A stretch of DNA of 64,000 nt from JAMXLO01 sp963719805 (GCA_963719805.1 CAVRDF010000001.1:372001-436000); one strand, 5' to 3'; counted from the stretch's first letter, positions 52,464-61,991 are shown. Notes: generated by a model not told the origin, from the letters alone. Numbers and translations are program-made.

Positions 52464-52910
52464 GTGGCAAAGATCCTGCTGTTGCAAGGCGCGAACCTGA
52501 CGTTCCTGGGAAGGCGCGAGCCCGAGATCTACGGTTCGACCACACCGGCGCACCTCGACGCCATGCTGCAAGCGCATGCGCGGCAGCACGAGTATCAGTT
52601 GGAGATCTTCTATACCAACGTCGAAGGCGAGGCGATCAACCGCATCTATCAGGCCGTCGACGAGGGGTTCGATGGGCTGGTGATGAACCCGGCCGGCTTC
52701 ACCTATGCGGGCTACGCCCTGAAGGACTGCATCAAGGGCGCTGCATTGCCATACGTCGAGGTACACATCAGCAGTATTGCCAAGCGCAATATCCATTGCG
52801 TTCTGTCCGATGCGGCGGAAGGAATGATCACCGGCTTCGGGATGCACTCCTACATTCTCGGCCTCGATGCGATGCTGGAAATCCTCAGGAAGCGGAACAA
52901 GGGGCGCTGA
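52464..52910 (+). CDS. Type II 3-dehydroquinate dehydratase-like protein (variant active site)
   Basis: The 148-residue protein has the flavodoxin-like AroQ fold: LLLQGANLTFLGRREPEIYG and VEVHISSIAKRNIH. The REPEIYG segment with the catalytic Tyr and the EVHIS His are kept, but the usual NP.AY.H.S reads NPAGFTYAGYA, the first LNGPN reads LQGAN and the C-terminal Arg of F-R-H-x-S is absent. It may therefore act on another substrate. The GTG start has AAGGAGG upstream; the longer frame from 52446 would cover this site. It follows the ubiD remnant and may once have belonged to the same catabolic set. Confidence 0.75.
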   Translation: MAKILLLQGANLTFLGRREPEIYGSTTPAHLDAMLQAHARQHEYQLEIFYTNVEGEAINRIYQAVDEGFDGLVMNPAGFTYAGYALKDCIKGAALPYVEVHISSIAKRNIHCVLSDAAEGMITGFGMHSYILGLDAMLEILRKRNKGR

Positions 52911-52932
52911 CGGCGCCGGTCCGGCACAGCTT

Positions 52933-53271
52933 TCAACCGAGGAAGGCGGAGATGGCCTCCCGCTCGGTCTCATAGGTCTTGATCAGGCTGTCGAACCCAG
53001 CGGTCTGAAGAACTGTCTTAACGGAGTCGCGGGCCTGGCAGATCTTCAGTTCACCCAGCTTGTCCTGCAGCAGCTTGGCGCCGAGCAAAATAGCCCGCAG
53101 CCCGGAACTGCTCACATATTCCAGCTTGTCGAGATTGAGCAGCACGCGCTGATTATTACCTTTGGCAATTGTAACGATCTGGTCGCCCGCTTCACCTACC
53201 GCCCGGCTGTCCAGTCTGCCGCGCAGATCGACGACTGTCACGTCGTAGACCTTGCGTGTTGTGATCTCCAT
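52933..53271 (-). CDS. STAS-domain anti-anti-sigma factor-like protein
   Basis: The 112-residue STAS protein shows VTVVDLRGRLDS, RVLLNLDKLEYVSSSGLRAI and a typical C-terminal helix. The phosphoacceptor is probably Ser55 in VSSSGLR, where family members often have DSSG. Such proteins are switched by an RsbW/SpoIIAB-type kinase; none is next to it. Cytosolic. Confidence 0.87.
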   Translation of the reverse strand: MEITTRKVYDVTVVDLRGRLDSRAVGEAGDQIVTIAKGNNQRVLLNLDKLEYVSSSGLRAILLGAKLLQDKLGELKICQARDSVKTVLQTAGFDSLIKTYETEREAISAFLG

Positions 53272-53387
53272 GCGCGCGCCTCCATCAGCAGCGAAACATT
53301 GTACCGATCGGCGCCACGGTCAATGTCGGTTTCTGAAGGCCAGGCGTTCCGGGCGCGGCGACCGCGGCGCAGCGCAGGTGGCACCGC

Positions 53388-54761
53388 TCAGCCCGCTCGC
53401 TTCAGCGCATACTGGTTGTCGGGACGTGCAAGGCCGAGGTTGCCGCGCAAGGTGGCGGACTGGTACTCCCGGCGGAACAGGCCGCGCCGCTGCAGTTCCG
53501 GAATCACCAGCGCCACGAAGTCGTCCACCGCGTCTGGAATATATGGTGGCTGGACGATGAAGCCGTCGCAGCCGCCCGACGTGAACCACTCCTCCATGCT
53601 GTCGGCGATCGTCGCGGGCGTGCCGATCATGCCAAGCTGCCAATAGCCCTCGGCGATCGCTCCGTAGATTTGCCGCACCGTCAGCTTCTCCTGCCGTATG
53701 CGCTCGATCAGATGTTCGGTGATCGCATCCCGCTTGGCGAAGTCGTTGTACTCCGGCCTGGCCGCTTCGATCACCTCGAATGGCACCGGCTCGTCGAGTG
53801 GCAGATGCGAGAGATCGCCGAACATCGGCAGGATCATGCGCAGACCCACGTCGGGATGAATAAGCGCCGTGAGTCGATCGAACTTCGCCTGCGCTTCCTC
53901 CTTGGTGTGTCCGACAAACGCCATGATGCCGGCGAGGATCTTCAGACTATTGGGATCGCGGCCGTGTGCCGGCATCAAGCCTTTCACGTGCGCGTAGTAG
54001 TCCTTGGCGACCTTCAGGTTCGGCAGGCCGGCATAAAGCACCTCGGCGGCGAAGGCCGCCAGTTTCCTGGCGCCGTCCAATTCACCCGCGGTCACGAAAA
54101 GTGGATAGCCTTGCGGCGAGCGTGCGACGTCGAGCGGTCCGCGCACCTGGAACTGCTTGCCCTTGTAGCCGAGGACATGGACCTTGTCCGGGTCGAGATA
54201 GATGCCGGACTCCTTGTCCCGGATCAGCGCATCGTCTTCCCAACTGTCCCACAGGCCTTTGGTGATTTCGAGGAATTCATACACGCGCGCATAACGCGTC
54301 GCGGATTCCGGCACCTGATCGAAGCCGTAGTTCTGCGCCTCCTCGATGTTGTAGCCGGTCACGACATTCCAGCCGACGCGGCCGCCGCTGATATGGTCTA
54401 TCGTCGCCAGGCGCCGCGCCAGATTGAATGGTTCGTTGTAGGTGGTCGACGCTGTTGCGACGAGCCCGATATTGCTGGTCAGCGGAGCCAGCGCCGCAAG
54501 CAGCGTCAATGGCTCGTGCCGAACCACATGATGCACCCGGCTGCGATTCGGATTTGTCGGCCCGATTTCACGCGATGCTGCCACGTCGGCCAGGAAGATC
54601 ATGTCGAACCTGCCGCGCTCGGCGGTCTTCAACAGGTTCACGTAATGCTGGAACTGCATCGTGCCACCGGCGGGCATCGAGGGCAGCCGCCAGCAGGCAG
54701 GATGATATCCGAGCGAGGCGATCGACAGCGCCATCTTCATCTGGCGACCCATTTGCACCAT
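53388..54761 (-). CDS. LLM-class flavin monooxygenase (NtaA/SnaA/DszA type)
   Basis: The 457-residue luciferase-like TIM-barrel enzyme has family patterns TAERGRFDMIFLADV, LAPLTSNIGLVATASTTYNE, RVGWNVVTGYNIEEAQNYGF and GYPLFVTAGELDGARKLAAF. Members use FMNH2 from a separate reductase to oxidise chelators, sulfones or xenobiotic amines. It starts 19 bases after the ABC-transporter ATPase stop and is the last gene of that transcript. The substrate should be what the importer brings in. Confidence 0.9.
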   Translation of the reverse strand: MVQMGRQMKMALSIASLGYHPACWRLPSMPAGGTMQFQHYVNLLKTAERGRFDMIFLADVAASREIGPTNPNRSRVHHVVRHEPLTLLAALAPLTSNIGLVATASTTYNEPFNLARRLATIDHISGGRVGWNVVTGYNIEEAQNYGFDQVPESATRYARVYEFLEITKGLWDSWEDDALIRDKESGIYLDPDKVHVLGYKGKQFQVRGPLDVARSPQGYPLFVTAGELDGARKLAAFAAEVLYAGLPNLKVAKDYYAHVKGLMPAHGRDPNSLKILAGIMAFVGHTKEEAQAKFDRLTALIHPDVGLRMILPMFGDLSHLPLDEPVPFEVIEAARPEYNDFAKRDAITEHLIERIRQEKLTVRQIYGAIAEGYWQLGMIGTPATIADSMEEWFTSGGCDGFIVQPPYIPDAVDDFVALVIPELQRRGLFRREYQSATLRGNLGLARPDNQYALKRAG

Positions 54762-54780
54762 AAGGTCCTTCTCCTATCGC

Positions 54781-55866
54781 CTATTCGCGCGGCACAACGA
54801 TCGGGATGTCGTCTTCCCAGCAGCAGTGCACAATCGTGCCACGTTCGACGTACTGGCGAGCCGGCAGCGTCGCGCGGATCAGCCAGCCTGCATCAAGCTG
54901 GATGCGCAGTTGCTGCACCGGCCCCAGGAACGACACGTCAACCACTTCGCCACGGCAATGTGCGCCGCCGGGCGGAGGAGACTCATGCACCGCGACCTCC
55001 TCGGGCCGCAGGATGATGAAGTCATCGTGGCCATTGCCGGCTCCGGGGGCGCGCCGCGCGCTCATGCGCAGGCCGCCGTCGCTGATCGCCAGGCACCGCT
55101 TGGCGCCCTGTGGTTCCACTGAAGCCGCGCGGCAGGCATTGGCATCACCTAGAAACTCCGCGGCCCAAAGCGAGACGGGATCATGGTACAGTTCGCGCGG
55201 CGTGCCCTGCGCCACCACGCGGCCGTTGCGTAAAATCACGATACGATCGGCGAGGTTCATCGCCTCTTCCTGATCGTGCGTCACGTACAGCGTCGGCACC
55301 TTGGTTTCGTGCTGGATGCGCCGGATTTCCTCCTGCAGGTTCTGCCGCAGGCGGCGATCGAGCGCACCAAGTGGTTCATCCATCAGCAGCAGCGCGGGAT
55401 CGAAGACAAGCGCGCGCGCCAGTGCGACGCGCTGGGCCTCGCCACCCGAGATCTGCGAGGGGTACCGATCCGCCAATCGCGAGAGTCCGACCAGATCGAG
55501 GAAATGAGCAACGCGGTCTCGCATCTCGCGTGCGGCCACTTTCCGAACGCGGAGCGGGAACGCGACGTTCTCGGCCACCGTCTTGTTGGGGAACAACGTG
55601 TAGCGTTGAAACACCATGCCGACATTCCGCCGATGCGGCGGATGCAGCGTCACATCGTCACCATGTGACAGGACGCGGCCGGAATCCGGCGTGACGATGC
55701 CCGCCGCGATCCCCAGGATCGTGGTCTTGCCTGAACCGCTGGGCCCCAGCAGGGTGACGAACTCACCCGCGGCGATGGTGAAGTCGAGCGGCGCGAGAAC
55801 CTCGACCGCGCCATAGGATTTGGTGACGCCGCGCAACTCCAGCGCGAAGCGTGCATCTACGGTCAC
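54781..55866 (-). CDS. ABC importer ATPase, PotA-like
   Basis: The 361-residue protein has Walker A LLGPSGSGKTTILGI, signature ISGGEAQRVALARAL, Walker B ALLLMDEPLGALD and switch His in YVTHDQEEAM, then a C-terminal TOBE region from about residue 270. It belongs to the polyamine/opine/iron importer ATPase group. The GTG start overlaps the stop of the upstream permease (GTGA). It powers the two permeases upstream in the operon. Confidence 0.93.
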   Translation of the reverse strand: MTVDARFALELRGVTKSYGAVEVLAPLDFTIAAGEFVTLLGPSGSGKTTILGIAAGIVTPDSGRVLSHGDDVTLHPPHRRNVGMVFQRYTLFPNKTVAENVAFPLRVRKVAAREMRDRVAHFLDLVGLSRLADRYPSQISGGEAQRVALARALVFDPALLLMDEPLGALDRRLRQNLQEEIRRIQHETKVPTLYVTHDQEEAMNLADRIVILRNGRVVAQGTPRELYHDPVSLWAAEFLGDANACRAASVEPQGAKRCLAISDGGLRMSARRAPGAGNGHDDFIILRPEEVAVHESPPPGGAHCRGEVVDVSFLGPVQQLRIQLDAGWLIRATLPARQYVERGTIVHCCWEDDIPIVVPRE

Positions 55867-56667
55867 GGCGCCACCCTGCCCTGACGCCGGCGCAGTCGCG
55901 GCAACAGCATGCTCAGCAGCCCGGCGCTGACGGTGAGCATCGCCAGCATCGTGGCGACCGCGCTGACCGAAGGATTCAACAGTTCCTGTAGATACGCGAA
56001 CATGCGGCTTGGCAATGTCGGCGTTGCAATCGGTCCGATGAACACCGCGAACGTCACCTCGTCCCAGGAGGCGATGAAGGCCAGCAGGAACGCGACGATG
56101 AGCGAAATCGAAATGTTGGGTATCAGGACTTCTCGTACGATCATCCACCAGCGGGCACCCAGCGAAGCGGCGGCGGACCAGAGCAGCGGCTCTATCGTCT
56201 CCACCGCATTGATCAGGACGACAATCGTCAACGGCAGTGCCAGGCACGCATGACCGAACGCCAATACGACCGGGCTGCCCAGTGCGTGCATGTGCAGCAG
56301 CAAAGAGAAGAGTCCGGTTGCCAGCACGATATGCGGTGCGACGAGCGGCAACAGGAAGAATGCGCGCAGAGTTGGTGTGACGCGGCCGAAGCGCATATGC
56401 ACCACGCTGACCATCAGCCCGGACACAGTCGCCGCAGCCGCGGCGAACAAGGCAATGCGCAGGGACAGAGACGCTGAATTCGAGCCAGCGTCCGTCACCG
56501 AGCACCTGGCGATACCAGTGGAACGACCAGCTGCTCGGCGGGAATTCGAGTGTCTGCGATCCGCTGAAGCTGGCCGGCACCATGATGGCAACGGGAAACA
56601 GCAGGAACAGCAGGATCAGGCCACAGTAGCTCCATCCGGCGATGCGCAAACCGCGCCCGCGCGTCAC
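55863..56667 (-). CDS. ABC importer permease, PotC-like, with apparent frameshift
   Basis: The N-terminus from GTG 56667 reads WSYCGLILLFLLFPVAIMVP and SWSFHWYRQVLGDGRWLEF, then the frame breaks near 56471-56480. In the next frame follow ASLSLRIALFAAAAATVSG and the conserved permease loop SLGARWWMIVREVLIPNI to a stop at 55863. Removing one base yields 267 residues and about six membrane helices, normal for PotC. It overlaps both neighbours (GTGA). It partners with the other permease and the ATPase. An apparent permease-ATPase fusion frame is an artefact of this shift. Confidence 0.85.
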
Positions 56668-57542
56668 GATCCGACTTCCTCGGCAATCCGGCGGAATGAT
56701 CCGCCGCTGAGTTTCAGAGCGATCCAGGACAGCAGCAGAAGGCCCAGCATCAGTACAGTGCCGGTTGTTGCAGCGAGCCCGCTGTCATACTGGTTCGCCA
56801 GATCCGATTGCATCTTCATGCCGGCCATGACTTCGCCGGACCCGCCTAGCAGCGCGGGTGCCACGAAAAAGCCGCTGGTACTGACAAAGATCACCAGCGT
56901 GGTCATGACCACCGAATAGCGCACCTGAGGCCAGTACACCGAGGCGACCACCAGCGGGAGCCGAGCGCCAAGTGTGCGCGCTGCGACGATCAGGTCCCAA
57001 TCCACCCGCTTCATGCCGGCGACCAGTAGCATGCAGGCATAAGGCACCATCACCTGCACCATGGCGACCACGACCGCGCCGCGTGTATACAACAACGAGC
57101 TTTGCGGCGTGGTGATCGCGGCTGCCTGCAACAACGTATTGAGCGGCCCGGTGCGTGCCAGCAGGATCTGCCAGGCGAACAGCTTCACCAGGATCGACAC
57201 CCACAGTGTGGCTGCGACCAGGCCCAGCAGCATGCGGGCGGCGTTGCCCTCGCGCGCCGCCAGGAAAGCGGCGAGCGGCGTGGCCAAGGCCACGCTCACC
57301 ACGGCGGTCGCGGCTGCGATGGTGACGGTATTCCACAGGATGCGCGGATAGGGCACCGCGGTCGCGACGGTGAGAAAGTTCGCGAATGTCCAGGCGCCAT
57401 TGTTGTGAAACGAATCGATCAGTCCCATGACCGTCGGGATCAGCACAAAGCTGATGACAAGCAGAACGGCCGGAGCAAGCAACAGCCACCGCATCAGATC
57501 GCGGTGCCTGGCGCCCGGACTCGAACGCGTTGCGCCAGCCAT
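56664..57542 (-). CDS. ABC importer permease, PotB-like
   Basis: The 292-residue inner-membrane protein has six hydrophobic helices. The permease loop AARTLGARLPLVVASVYWPQ contacts the ATPase. It starts six bases after the binding-protein stop and overlaps the next permease by four bases. The order binding protein, PotB, PotC, PotA fits the polyamine/opine-type importer family. Confidence 0.9.
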   Translation of the reverse strand: MAGATRSSPGARHRDLMRWLLLAPAVLLVISFVLIPTVMGLIDSFHNNGAWTFANFLTVATAVPYPRILWNTVTIAAATAVVSVALATPLAAFLAAREGNAARMLLGLVAATLWVSILVKLFAWQILLARTGPLNTLLQAAAITTPQSSLLYTRGAVVVAMVQVMVPYACMLLVAGMKRVDWDLIVAARTLGARLPLVVASVYWPQVRYSVVMTTLVIFVSTSGFFVAPALLGGSGEVMAGMKMQSDLANQYDSGLAATTGTVLMLGLLLLSWIALKLSGGSFRRIAEEVGS

Positions 57543-57547
57543 GATGC

Positions 57548-58627
57548 TCAGTGCTGCGCCATCCACGCATCCCACCGCGCGGTGGCCTTGGCGTTGTTGT
57601 CCGCCCACCACGTGGCATCGACCATGGATGCGACCGACAAATGCTCCTGCGTCGCAGGCAGCATGCCCACCACTTTCGGGTCGAGCCCCTTGGTCGCATC
57701 CTTGTTGCCGCCGGTATAGCCGGTCAGTTTCGCGAGTTCCGCCTGCCGATCGGCGCGCTGCATATGGTCCAGCAATGCCTCGGCGGCGCGCGGATGCGAT
57801 GTTCCTTTCAGAATGAAGGTCCAGGAATTGTGCAGGATGGCGCCGTTCCACACCATTTCGATCGGTTGGCCGGAATTGATTGCGGTCACGGCGCGGCCGC
57901 TAAGCGTCGTGCCAATGACGAACTCGCCGTTCGCCACACCCTGCACGCCTTGATCCGGTGCCGCATAGAAGGCGCGAATGCTGGGCCGCAATTCATCCAG
58001 CTTCTTGAAAGCACGGTCCATGTCCGGCGGGTAGATCTTGTCGAGCGGAACACCATCGGCGAGCAGGGCGCCGATGAGCATGAAAGGCCGGTTGGCGATG
58101 ATGCGCGGGCCGGGGAATTTCTTGACGTCCCAGAAATCCGCCCAACCTTGAATGCCTTGCGGCGTTGACTTTGTCGAATAGACCAGCAGTTCGGAGTAAG
58201 GTGTCGCCCAGGCGCCGTAGTCGTTATACGAACCGTCGATCATTTCCCCTCTGATCTGGTCCCAGAAGCCCGCGGGCAGCTTGTGAAGAATCCCATCCCG
58301 GATGCCCAAGGGAAATTCCTGATCGGAGTAGGTGGCGCCGATATCCCAGGGCAGGTTGCCGGACTGCACATACAAACGCATCTGCTCATAAGTGCGCTGG
58401 CTGTTCACGTGGCGAACCTTGATGCCGCATTCCTGCTCGAATGGCGTGAAGAACACCTTCTGAATGGCCTCGCCGTAACTGCCGCCACTCGAGTTGAATA
58501 TTACCTCCGACTCTGTCGGCTTGCCGTCCGGGTGACAGGACTTGGTTTGGGCCTGCGCCGCGGAAGCACCGAGCATCAGCAGGACGGCACCCGCCAACCA
58601 CGCTGAACCGGCCTTTTTCCTGGTCAT
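57548..58627 (-). CDS. ABC importer substrate-binding protein, PotD/spermidine-type
   Basis: The 359-residue periplasmic protein has a signal peptide (AWLAGAVLLMLGASAAQAQ). The type II binding fold shows VIFNSSGGSYGEAIQKVFFT, WDIGATYSDQEFPLGIRDGI and AWATPYSELLVYSTK, typical of the PotD/IdiA-like group. AAGGAAG precedes ATG 58627. It delivers the substrate to the permease pair. I cannot tell the ligand. Confidence 0.9.
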   Translation of the reverse strand: MTRKKAGSAWLAGAVLLMLGASAAQAQTKSCHPDGKPTESEVIFNSSGGSYGEAIQKVFFTPFEQECGIKVRHVNSQRTYEQMRLYVQSGNLPWDIGATYSDQEFPLGIRDGILHKLPAGFWDQIRGEMIDGSYNDYGAWATPYSELLVYSTKSTPQGIQGWADFWDVKKFPGPRIIANRPFMLIGALLADGVPLDKIYPPDMDRAFKKLDELRPSIRAFYAAPDQGVQGVANGEFVIGTTLSGRAVTAINSGQPIEMVWNGAILHNSWTFILKGTSHPRAAEALLDHMQRADRQAELAKLTGYTGGNKDATKGLDPKVVGMLPATQEHLSVASMVDATWWADNNAKATARWDAWMAQH

Positions 58628-58640
58628 GCTGTCCGCTTCC

Positions 58641-59459
58641 TTATGATCGTTCGTTGTTGCGGTGGTAGAGGAACCCGAGGGTCTCACCCAGTTCAGGTGA
58701 ATCGGGACCCACACCGAGCCTCTGCATCCGGTAAAGATGCTTGGTGAAGGCGATTGCCTCGCCGCGCGTCATGTCGAGGCAGCGGTAATACGCTTCCATT
58801 TCGATGCGCACCGCCGCGGGCGGATGGCGCGTGATGCGTTCGGCAACGGCATGTGCCGTCGGCAGCAGTTGGTCGGGAGCCACGATGCGGTTGATCATGT
58901 GCACTGACAGCGCTTCCTCGGCGGTCATCGCATCGCCGGTCAGCAGCATCCACATCGCCATCGTGTGGGGGATTTGCCGGCCAAGCCGCGTGGTGCCCCC
59001 CGCGCCGGCCATGCTGTAGGCGATCTCGGGAAAGCCGAAGCGCGCATCCGGCGTCGCGATGCGCAGATCGGTCAGGTGCAGAAGGTAAATCATGCCCTGG
59101 CCCAGGCACCAGCCGGACACAGCACCGATCATCGGCTTGAAGCGCTCGATGTTGAGCACATCGCGCGCCCAGGCGACCGGGTCCAGGCCGCCGCTCTCGT
59201 CGCGATGCGGCCATAAATGGTCGGCCAGCTGCACGTCCGGCGTGCGCGCCGGCCGGCGCGGCGCCTTGATGTCGTCGCCGGCGCAGAATGCCCGCGTGCC
59301 CGCGCCCGTCAGGATGCCGCAGCGGATCGTATCGTCGGCCAGGAAGTCGCGCAGCGAATCGTGCAGTTCCTTGTGCATCGCCGGGGTGAGCGGATTGACC
59401 GCGCCATTGTCGAAGGTGAAGGTCGCGACCGGCCCGTCCTTGGTATAGTGCAGCGGCAC
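58641..59459 (-). CDS. Enoyl-CoA hydratase/isomerase family protein
   Basis: The 272-residue crotonase-fold protein has the oxyanion-hole segments GTRAFCAGDDIKAP and GAVSGWCLGQGMIYLL. FGFPEIAYSMAGAGGTTRLGR carries the region of the catalytic glutamates. It hydrates or dehydrates an acyl-CoA. It is the first gene of the minus-strand operon with the ABC importer and LLM enzyme, and is divergent from tetR across an operator-like palindrome. Confidence 0.9.
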   Translation of the reverse strand: MPLHYTKDGPVATFTFDNGAVNPLTPAMHKELHDSLRDFLADDTIRCGILTGAGTRAFCAGDDIKAPRRPARTPDVQLADHLWPHRDESGGLDPVAWARDVLNIERFKPMIGAVSGWCLGQGMIYLLHLTDLRIATPDARFGFPEIAYSMAGAGGTTRLGRQIPHTMAMWMLLTGDAMTAEEALSVHMINRIVAPDQLLPTAHAVAERITRHPPAAVRIEMEAYYRCLDMTRGEAIAFTKHLYRMQRLGVGPDSPELGETLGFLYHRNNERS

Positions 59460-59510
59460 GCGCCCTCCTCAGCCGCCGGAGGGCACGCGCCTGCGCTTCC
59501 CTTCTGGGCG

Positions 59511-59529
59511 GAACATGATATCAGTGTCA
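59511..59529. promoter_or_regulatory. Putative TetR operator 1
   Basis: GAACATGATATCAGTGTCA contains the perfect palindrome TGATATCA flanked by GA and TC half-site ends. Its reverse complement matches the site at 60266-60284 at 16 of 19 positions. It lies four bases before the tetR start and 51 bases before the hydratase start, where a repressor could block both. Confidence 0.7.
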
Positions 59530-59533
59530 CCTT

Positions 59534-60247
59534 ATGATCTCTTCGTGGTCAAGCCTGATTCGCGAGACGAAACCGGAGACCGCGGTCCAAACCCTCGGGC
59601 CGTTCGCCTTCCCAGATCTGCTGCGCGAGGTGCTGCAGCGGCTGGACGGCCAGAAGGGAACGCCGCGGACAACCCTCACGCGGATCCGCCTGGAGATCGC
59701 CGCCAGCGAACTGCTGCAAGACCTCGACTTCCATACGATGCGCATCACCGACATCTGTGGCCGAGCCGATTGCGGCCACGGCACGTTCTATCGTTACTGG
59801 ACAGACCGCGAGGACGTCGCGCGGGAAGTCATGATGGACTTCATGGAGGCCATCCGGCTGCGTCGCCCGCCTCTGCCTCGCCGAACGCCGCTGTTCGATC
59901 GATTGCTCGCCGGCCACCGCTATTATGTGGAAATGTTCCGCCGCAATGCGGGGCTGATGCGCTGCATGAACCAGCTCAGCATCGAGTTGCCGGGCTTCAA
60001 CGACATCGGGGCAGAGGCCAACCTGAGGCTGGCGCATCGCGTGGTCAGCGCATTCGAACGCGAGGTGCCTCCCGAACCTGGCACCGAGCGTCATCGCCTT
60101 GCCATGGCGCTCAACTGCATCGCCATGGTGGATGGCGTGCTGCGCAACTGCTTTGTACACAATGCCGATGTTGGCCTGACCGACGCGGAACTGGCCGACC
60201 AGTTGTCGCGGATCTGGTATCGAAGCTTCCTTGCGCGCGATCCATAG
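59534..60247 (+). CDS. TetR family transcriptional regulator
   Basis: The 237-residue protein has the helix-turn-helix in about residues 50-95 (IRLEIAASELLQDLDFHTMR then ITDICGRADCGHGTFYRYW), preceded by about 40 extra N-terminal residues. The C-terminal ligand domain is all-helical and variable. No ribosome site is visible ahead of the ATG 59534, where the operator lies; a leaderless start or a later start is possible. It probably represses itself, the importer/hydratase operon and the ligase operon, and responds to a CoA-ester or the imported compound. Confidence 0.88.
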   Translation: MISSWSSLIRETKPETAVQTLGPFAFPDLLREVLQRLDGQKGTPRTTLTRIRLEIAASELLQDLDFHTMRITDICGRADCGHGTFYRYWTDREDVAREVMMDFMEAIRLRRPPLPRRTPLFDRLLAGHRYYVEMFRRNAGLMRCMNQLSIELPGFNDIGAEANLRLAHRVVSAFEREVPPEPGTERHRLAMALNCIAMVDGVLRNCFVHNADVGLTDAELADQLSRIWYRSFLARDP

Positions 60248-60264
60248 CGGTCGGTGCCGTCAAA

Positions 60265-60293
60265 TTGACGCTGATATCAGTTTCCGTCATAGT
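60265..60293 (+). promoter_or_regulatory. Promoter with putative TetR operator 2, ahead of the ligase operon
   Basis: TTGACG at 60265-60270 and CATAGT at 60288-60293 have a 17-base spacer. The operator TGACGCTGATATCAGTTTC spans 60266-60284, with the ten-base palindrome CTGATATCAG inside the spacer, a classic layout for repression. The ligase start is 63 bases downstream. Confidence 0.65.
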
Positions 60294-60355
60294 TTTTCAT
60301 CACACTGAAGCTGCGACGGGGGTGTTGGCCCTGATGCGCATCGGGAGAAGCCGCC

Positions 60356-61991
60356 ATGTCGCGCGCTGAGGTTCTCGCGGCTACCGTTCCGCCCTGGCCG
60401 GAGCGGCGAAAGCGCATCGAGAGTGAGCCGTTTCCGTCCAGCGTAGCGGCGCTGCTCGACGAAGCTGCCGCCGCGGCGCCCGACCGGGTCGCGCTCGACT
60501 TCTTCGAGGAAGACGAACGGGTGACCTATGCGGCGTTGCAGCGCCGGGTCAATCAGCTCGCCAACGGCATGTCACGCCGCGGCGTCGTTCGCGGTTCGCA
60601 TGTCGGTGTCATGCTGCCCAACATCCCGGCGCTGCCGATCGCATGGCTCGCACTCGCGCGGCTTGGCGCCGTCATGGTGCCGATGAACATCGCCTACACA
60701 TCGCGCGAAATGGACTACGTCATCAACGATGGTGACGTTGACTGGCTGCTGATCGATAATGAGCAGCTCGGAACGTTGTCGGGGATGGAGCGGCGGCCTG
60801 ACCGGCTGACCGACCGGCACGTCATCGTCGTTGGTGGCTCGGTGCCCAAGCACCTTGCATGGAACGAACTCATCGATGGCGAGAGCGACGTCTTCGCCGC
60901 GTCAACGGCGATCGGGCTCGATGATCTTCTCAACATCCAGTACACGTCAGGTACGACAGGCTTCCCCAAGGGATGCATGTTGTCGCACCGCTATTGGCTG
61001 ACGATCGCCAAGGTCAACGCGCGCCGGGATGATCGGGTTTTTCAGCGGATCCTGGCGGCAACGCCGTTTTTCTACATGGATCCGCAATGGCAGATGCTGA
61101 TGGCGTTCTATCAACGTGCGACACTGTTCGTCGCTCGCCGGCAGAGCGCAAGCCGTTTCATGGAATGGATCCGGCGCTATCGCATCAACTTCTGCCTGTT
61201 CCCGCAAATCGTCCTCAAGCAGCCCGTGTCTCCATTGGATGGCGACAACGAAATCGTGCGGGTGAATGTCTACGGGCTGCACAAGGAGACTCATATCGAG
61301 CTTGAACAGCGCTTCAACCTGGTGGCCCGCGAAGCATTCGGCATGACCGAAATCGGCTCAGGCATGTTCATGCCAATCAGAGTCCACCGACATGGTCGGC
61401 TCGGGTGCATGCGGTCTGCCGTCGCCTTTCCGCGAAGTGCGCGTTGCCGATATGGAAGGAAACACTCTGCCCCCCGGGCAGATCGGTGAACTCCTGGTGC
61501 GTGGCCCGGGCATTCTGCAAGGCTATTACAACAAGCCGGAAGCAACCGCGGCAGCGTTCCACAGTGATTGGTTCCGCACCGGTGATCTCTTCAAGCAGGA
61601 CGAACGCGGCTACTTCTACATTGTTGGCCGGGTCAAGGAGATGATCCGCCGTGCCGGCGAGAACATCTCTGCGCGCGAAGTCGAATCGGTGCTGCACGCC
61701 TTGCCAGAGATCGCCGAGGCGGCCGCTGTCCCGGTGCCCGACGCGACACGCGGCGAAGAGGTGAAAGCCTGCATCGTGCTGCAGCCGGGATTGAGTCGCG
61801 ATGCACTTCCCCCCGACCGGATCCTGTCGCATTGCTCTGCTGAGCTCGCACGCTTCAAGGTGCCGCGGTACGTGGCGTATTGCGACGAGTTGCCGAAGAC
61901 CGCTTCGGGCAAAATCGCCAAACATCTGCTGACAAGCGTTGCAAATCCATTGTCTGGCTGCTTCGACCGCGTGGAGGGACGCTGGCGGTGA
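60356..61991 (+). CDS. Acyl-CoA synthetase (AMP-forming, CaiC-like), with apparent frameshift
   Basis: The N-terminal part carries the AMP loop IQYTSGTTGFPKGCMLSHRY and the motif AREAFGMTEIGSGMFMPI. The frame breaks at about 61379 (an extra A); in the next frame ESTDMVGSGACGLPSPFREV continues, with WFRTGDLFKQDERGYFYIVG and the C-terminal lysine in KTASGKIAKHL. Removing one base gives 544 residues, the family length. It activates a carboxylate as acyl-AMP and then acyl-CoA. Start at ATG 60356 follows GGGAGAAG. It is coupled to the CoA-transferase (GTGA). Confidence 0.87.

Noticed and set aside
54781..56667. Single 628-residue frame looking like a permease-ATPase fusion
   Set aside because: The middle part is out of frame with the conserved permease sequence; it is explained by the shift near 56475 and a chance open frame into the ATPase gene.
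60264..60310. Rho-independent terminator after tetR
   Set aside because: The palindrome is only ten bases without a GC-rich stem; position and similarity to the first site favour an operator.
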